Shown here: piece after piece, positions 61,772 through 64,000 of the stretch
Position numbering within the stretch: the stretch's first letter is position 1
How the letters are laid out: every line of letters starts with the position of its first letter
NCBI GenBank assembly: GCA_958413985.1
Contig: CATYVZ010000002.1
Coordinates: forward strand, 56,581-120,580
Direction: 5' to 3'
Length of the DNA: 64,000 nt
DNA from: an uncultured Bacilli bacterium
GTDB taxonomy: Bacteria > Bacillota_I > Bacilli_A > RF39 > UBA660
Position numbers and translations under genes: made by a program
Notes under the pieces: generated by a model
Told to the model about the DNA's origin: nothing
What the model saw: only the letters and a program-made list of their open reading frames with translations
Database searches by the model: none

Positions 61772-62224
61772 ATGGATGTTATTGTAGAAAATATCATAGC
61801 TTATAAATATATTTATCTTGGTTTCTTAGCTTTAGTTTTACTTATAGTTGCTTTATTGCTTATTTTTAAACCTAAAAAAGTTAAACCGATCACTATTCCT
61901 GATGAAACTGTCAAAGAAGAAAAAAACGAAATCGAAAAAGTGATCGAAGCTTTAGAAGCTAATCAGACTGAAAGACCAATGACTACTTTTGAAGAAGAAC
62001 AGGAAGCAAATGCGATTATCAGTTACCAAGAATTAGTTAAGGCAGTAAACGATAAAAAGGCTCATATAGAAAATCCTAAACCTTTGGTTACGGATACTGT
62101 CCCAGTTGAATTAGAAGAACAACCAAAATTTAAAAATAGTGAGTTTATTTCACCTATTTTTGGCAAAGACACTAATAACGATGAATTTTTAAAAGAATTG
62201 AAAGATTTTAGAAGTAATCTATGA
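61772..62224 (+). CDS. Small membrane-anchored acidic protein of unknown function
   Basis: 150 residues from the ATG at 61772 (GTG at 61763 is part of the GAGTGAT site). One membrane segment (about 12-32), then a charged, mostly acidic cytoplasmic tail with EEKNEIEKVIEALEANQ (helical), a proline-rich part and PIFGKDTNNDEFLKEL near the end. No known family; the end resembles short docking motifs. Its stop overlaps mtaB (ATGA). Confidence 0.7.
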   Translation: MDVIVENIIAYKYIYLGFLALVLLIVALLLIFKPKKVKPITIPDETVKEEKNEIEKVIEALEANQTERPMTTFEEEQEANAIISYQELVKAVNDKKAHIENPKPLVTDTVPVELEEQPKFKNSEFISPIFGKDTNNDEFLKELKDFRSNL

Positions 62225-63519
62225 AATATTTTATAATTAACCTAGGATGTAAAGTAAACACTTATGAAGCAAAAGTTATGAGTGATTTATTAGATAATGC
62301 TGGGTATCTCAAAGGAAGTATTGACGATGCAGATATTTATATTGTCAATACTTGTTTTGTCACTAATGTTGCTGAACATAAATCGTTGAAAATGATCCAT
62401 CGAGTAACAAAGCAACATCCTAAATTAGTCGTTGCTGTTGGTTGTTTAGCGCAGATCAAAAAAGATGAATTGTTTAAAGCTGGTGTCGATATTGTCCTTG
62501 GTAATAAAGATAAAACCAAAATTGTCGATTACATTAAAAACTATCAAAAAAAGATTTGTAAAATATATGATTTATCAGATGTACCTTTTGAAAATATGCA
62601 ACTAAATAATTTTGACAAAACTAGAGCTTTTGTCAAAATCCAAGATGGTTGTAACAATTTTTGTTCTTATTGTATTATTCCATATACAAGAGGTAATGTT
62701 AGAAGTAAAAAGAAAGAAGATGTCTTAAAGGAAATAGTTAATTTGGTTAACTATGGACATAAAGAAGTTGTCTTAACAGGCATTCATACTGGTAATTATC
62801 ACGATATGAATTGTGATTTAGCTGATTTATTAGAAAGTATTGTTAAAATACCTAATTTAAAAAGATTGAGGATTTCTTCGATCGAGATAACTGAAATAAC
62901 TGATCATATGATCGATGTTATAAAAAATAACGATATTTTAGTTGATCATATGCATATTCCTTTACAATCAGGATCAGATCAAATTTTAAAACTCATGAAT
63001 CGTAAATATGATGTCGAATATTTTATAGCTAAAATAGACAAACTAAGAAGGATAAGACCAAAAATGTCGATCACCACCGATGTTATCGTCGGCTTTCCTT
63101 TAGAGACAGATTTACTTTTTAATGAGACTGTTGCTACGATCAAAAAAATAAAATTTACTAAATTACATGTTTTTCCTTATTCCATTAGAGAAGGAACAGA
63201 AGCTAGTCGAATGGATAATCAGATATCGATGTCAGTTAAAAAGGAAAGAGTTAGAACTTTATTATCTTTGTCTAAACAATTAGAAATAGAGTATATGCAT
63301 CAGTTTATTGGTCAAGAATTAGAATTTATTCCTGAAACATATCAAGATGGATATTTATTTGGTCACACCGGTAATTATTTAGCGATTAAAGCTAAAGGTG
63401 AAAAGGAATTGATCAATAAGATTGTCAAAATTAAAATAGTCGATATAGCATATCCTTATTGTTTGTCAAATATATGTCAAGATGCGGTTGACACGAATAA
63501 AATAATGCAATATACTTAG
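62221..63519 (+). CDS. mtaB: tRNA t6A37 methylthiotransferase MtaB
   Basis: 432 residues. N-terminal methylthiotransferase domain: NLGCKVNTYEAKVM, DIYIVNTCFVTNVAE and VVAVGCLAQI hold the three cysteines of the second cluster. Radical SAM domain with CNNFCSYCIIPYTRGNVRSK, then VLTGIHTGNY, RISSIEITEIT and TDVIVGFPLETD; TRAM-like C-terminus. It converts t6A to ms2t6A at tRNA position 37. The VRSK and NTYE signatures favour MtaB over MiaB or RimO. Confidence 0.93.
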   Translation: MKYFIINLGCKVNTYEAKVMSDLLDNAGYLKGSIDDADIYIVNTCFVTNVAEHKSLKMIHRVTKQHPKLVVAVGCLAQIKKDELFKAGVDIVLGNKDKTKIVDYIKNYQKKICKIYDLSDVPFENMQLNNFDKTRAFVKIQDGCNNFCSYCIIPYTRGNVRSKKKEDVLKEIVNLVNYGHKEVVLTGIHTGNYHDMNCDLADLLESIVKIPNLKRLRISSIEITEITDHMIDVIKNNDILVDHMHIPLQSGSDQILKLMNRKYDVEYFIAKIDKLRRIRPKMSITTDVIVGFPLETDLLFNETVATIKKIKFTKLHVFPYSIREGTEASRMDNQISMSVKKERVRTLLSLSKQLEIEYMHQFIGQELEFIPETYQDGYLFGHTGNYLAIKAKGEKELINKIVKIKIVDIAYPYCLSNICQDAVDTNKIMQYT

Positions 63520-63534
63520 AATAGGTGATTATAT

Positions 63535-63918
63535 ATGGTAAGATATAAATTAACTAAAAATCAACATCACAGTTTTCAGAATATCAGTCAGGAAAGTTAT
63601 AGTAGTTTTGTTACTTATGGCAAGATTGGTCTTTGTCATGGCGTTATCAAAAGTATAAAAATATTACCTAAAAAAAATTCTTACAATCCAATTATTTATG
63701 GTCCAACTTATTATACGAAAAAAATATATGAAAATTTTAAGCAAGATAAATCTAGAATCAATACTTTAGGAATCGAATTATCTAAAGAAGAAATAAGCCC
63801 GTCAAACGATATGATTGAATATCGTGATGATTCAAACGATATTGAATTAAGTGGAAGAACCACTGGCAAAAGAAAAGCTTTAAATAATGGAATATTTAAA
63901 GCTGATGACATATATTAA
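63535..63918 (+). CDS. Protein of unknown function at the end of the dnaE operon
   Basis: 127 residues, start behind GGTGAT. Basic and aromatic-rich beginning (MVRYKLTKNQHHSFQNISQE), a central part with KIGLCHGVIKSIKILPKKNS and YNPIIYGPTYYTKK, and a Ser/Asp-rich end. No membrane segment, no signal, not recognised. Followed by a terminator, so it closes the operon. Confidence 0.7.
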   Translation: MVRYKLTKNQHHSFQNISQESYSSFVTYGKIGLCHGVIKSIKILPKKNSYNPIIYGPTYYTKKIYENFKQDKSRINTLGIELSKEEISPSNDMIEYRDDSNDIELSGRTTGKRKALNNGIFKADDIY

Positions 63919-63931
63919 ACCAAATAATATT

Positions 63932-63951
63932 AAGGTAGAAATACCTTTTTT
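63932..63951 (+). terminator. Terminator of the dnaE-mtaB operon
   Basis: Stem AAGGTA (63932-63937) / TACCTT (63942-63947), loop GAAA, then six T. Confidence 0.8.
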
Positions 63952-63960
63952 CATAAAATA

Positions 63961-63989
63961 TTGCTTTTGATAGATAAATGATATATAAT
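63961..63989 (+). promoter_or_regulatory. Possible promoter for a gene beyond the window
   Basis: TTGCTT (63961-63966), 17 bases, TATAAT (63984-63989). The -35 matches only in part, but spacing and -10 are ideal. Confidence 0.5.
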
Positions 63990-64000
63990 GAAAATGTAGA

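Noticed and set aside
63967..63989. TTGATA (63967) as -35 for TATAAT (63984)
   Set aside because: The spacing is only 11 bases; TTGCTT at 63961 gives 17.
1..64000. Mycoplasma-type code with TGA as tryptophan
   Set aside because: TGA ends several genes at operon overlaps (ATGA at 6253, 10832, 39444, 62221), and Trp is written TGG inside genes.
1..64000. CRISPR array or complete insertion sequence
   Set aside because: No regularly spaced short repeats and no transposase or integrase frame were seen; the tandem repeats at 29341-29400 are three operator-like units, not an array.

Overview
The window is a 64 kb piece of a very AT-rich bacterial chromosome. It comes from a low-GC Gram-positive (Bacillota) lineage with a compact genome, most like the Mollicutes-related or Erysipelotrichia-like gut Bacilli (the RF39 type). 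The reasons are the gene content (mur genes, DivIC, LemA, GerQ, YabP/YabQ, a short DnaE), the codon bias and the tightly overlapping genes. TGA is used as a stop in many genes, so the code is standard and not the Mycoplasma code. Peptidoglycan genes show a walled cell, and three sporulation-family genes show an endospore-forming ancestry or a retained programme. Pyruvate:ferredoxin oxidoreductase and PduL point to an anaerobic fermenter that makes acetyl phosphate.

Layout. 1-10.4 kb: cell wall genes (3' part of murF, a first MurE-like ligase coupled to a secreted amidase, a second MurE, MraY), interrupted by a large secreted dockerin protein (copy A). 10.5-14.4 kb: yabP-yabQ-divIC, LemA, GerQ, PduL, a candidate small transcript and a lipoprotein. 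14.5-25.2 kb: PFOR, a KilA-N protein, a P-type ATPase, a ZIP transporter, an LTA-synthase-like sulfatase, an M19 dipeptidase and tRNA-Cys. 25.2-31.4 kb: an accessory block, almost all on the minus strand, of small membrane proteins, lipoproteins, an RDD protein, DUF3137, a ribbon-helix-helix protein and an XRE-VanZ fusion. 31.5-32.9 kb: an alarmone-hydrolase-like HD domain fused to a P-loop domain. 33.0-45.4 kb: rnhB, a DHH phosphoesterase, a metallo-beta-lactamase-fold protein, a Fic protein with an N-terminal HTH, a UvrD-type helicase with zinc ribbons, a two-component system, a HerA-type ATPase, a radical SAM protein and a YfcC-type transporter. 45.5-50.1 kb: an ABC/FtsX exporter and an Hpt-REC protein. 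50.3-52.7 kb: an rRNA methyltransferase, rimM, trmD and an unknown gene. 52.7-56.5 kb: copy B of the dockerin protein. 56.5-64 kb: rpmB, then a long overlapping operon dnaE - pseudopilin - CvpA - trxA - rsmE - unknown - mtaB - unknown.

The strongest unusual signals are as follows. (1) Two surface proteins 52 kb apart share about 1.8 kb of apparently identical DNA plus their promoter, but are mosaic in the N-terminal half. (2) Two different MurE ligases lie next to each other, one translationally coupled to a secreted amidase. (3) An alarmone-hydrolase/P-loop fusion is present. (4) An accessory block next to tRNA-Cys holds proteins that share a nearly identical N-terminal tail and promoter, a ribbon-helix-helix gene with repeated operators, and structured non-coding DNA. 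(5) A small minus-strand transcript with a consensus promoter and terminator lies at 13.1-13.4 kb. No CRISPR array, complete insertion sequence, integrase or rRNA gene was seen.
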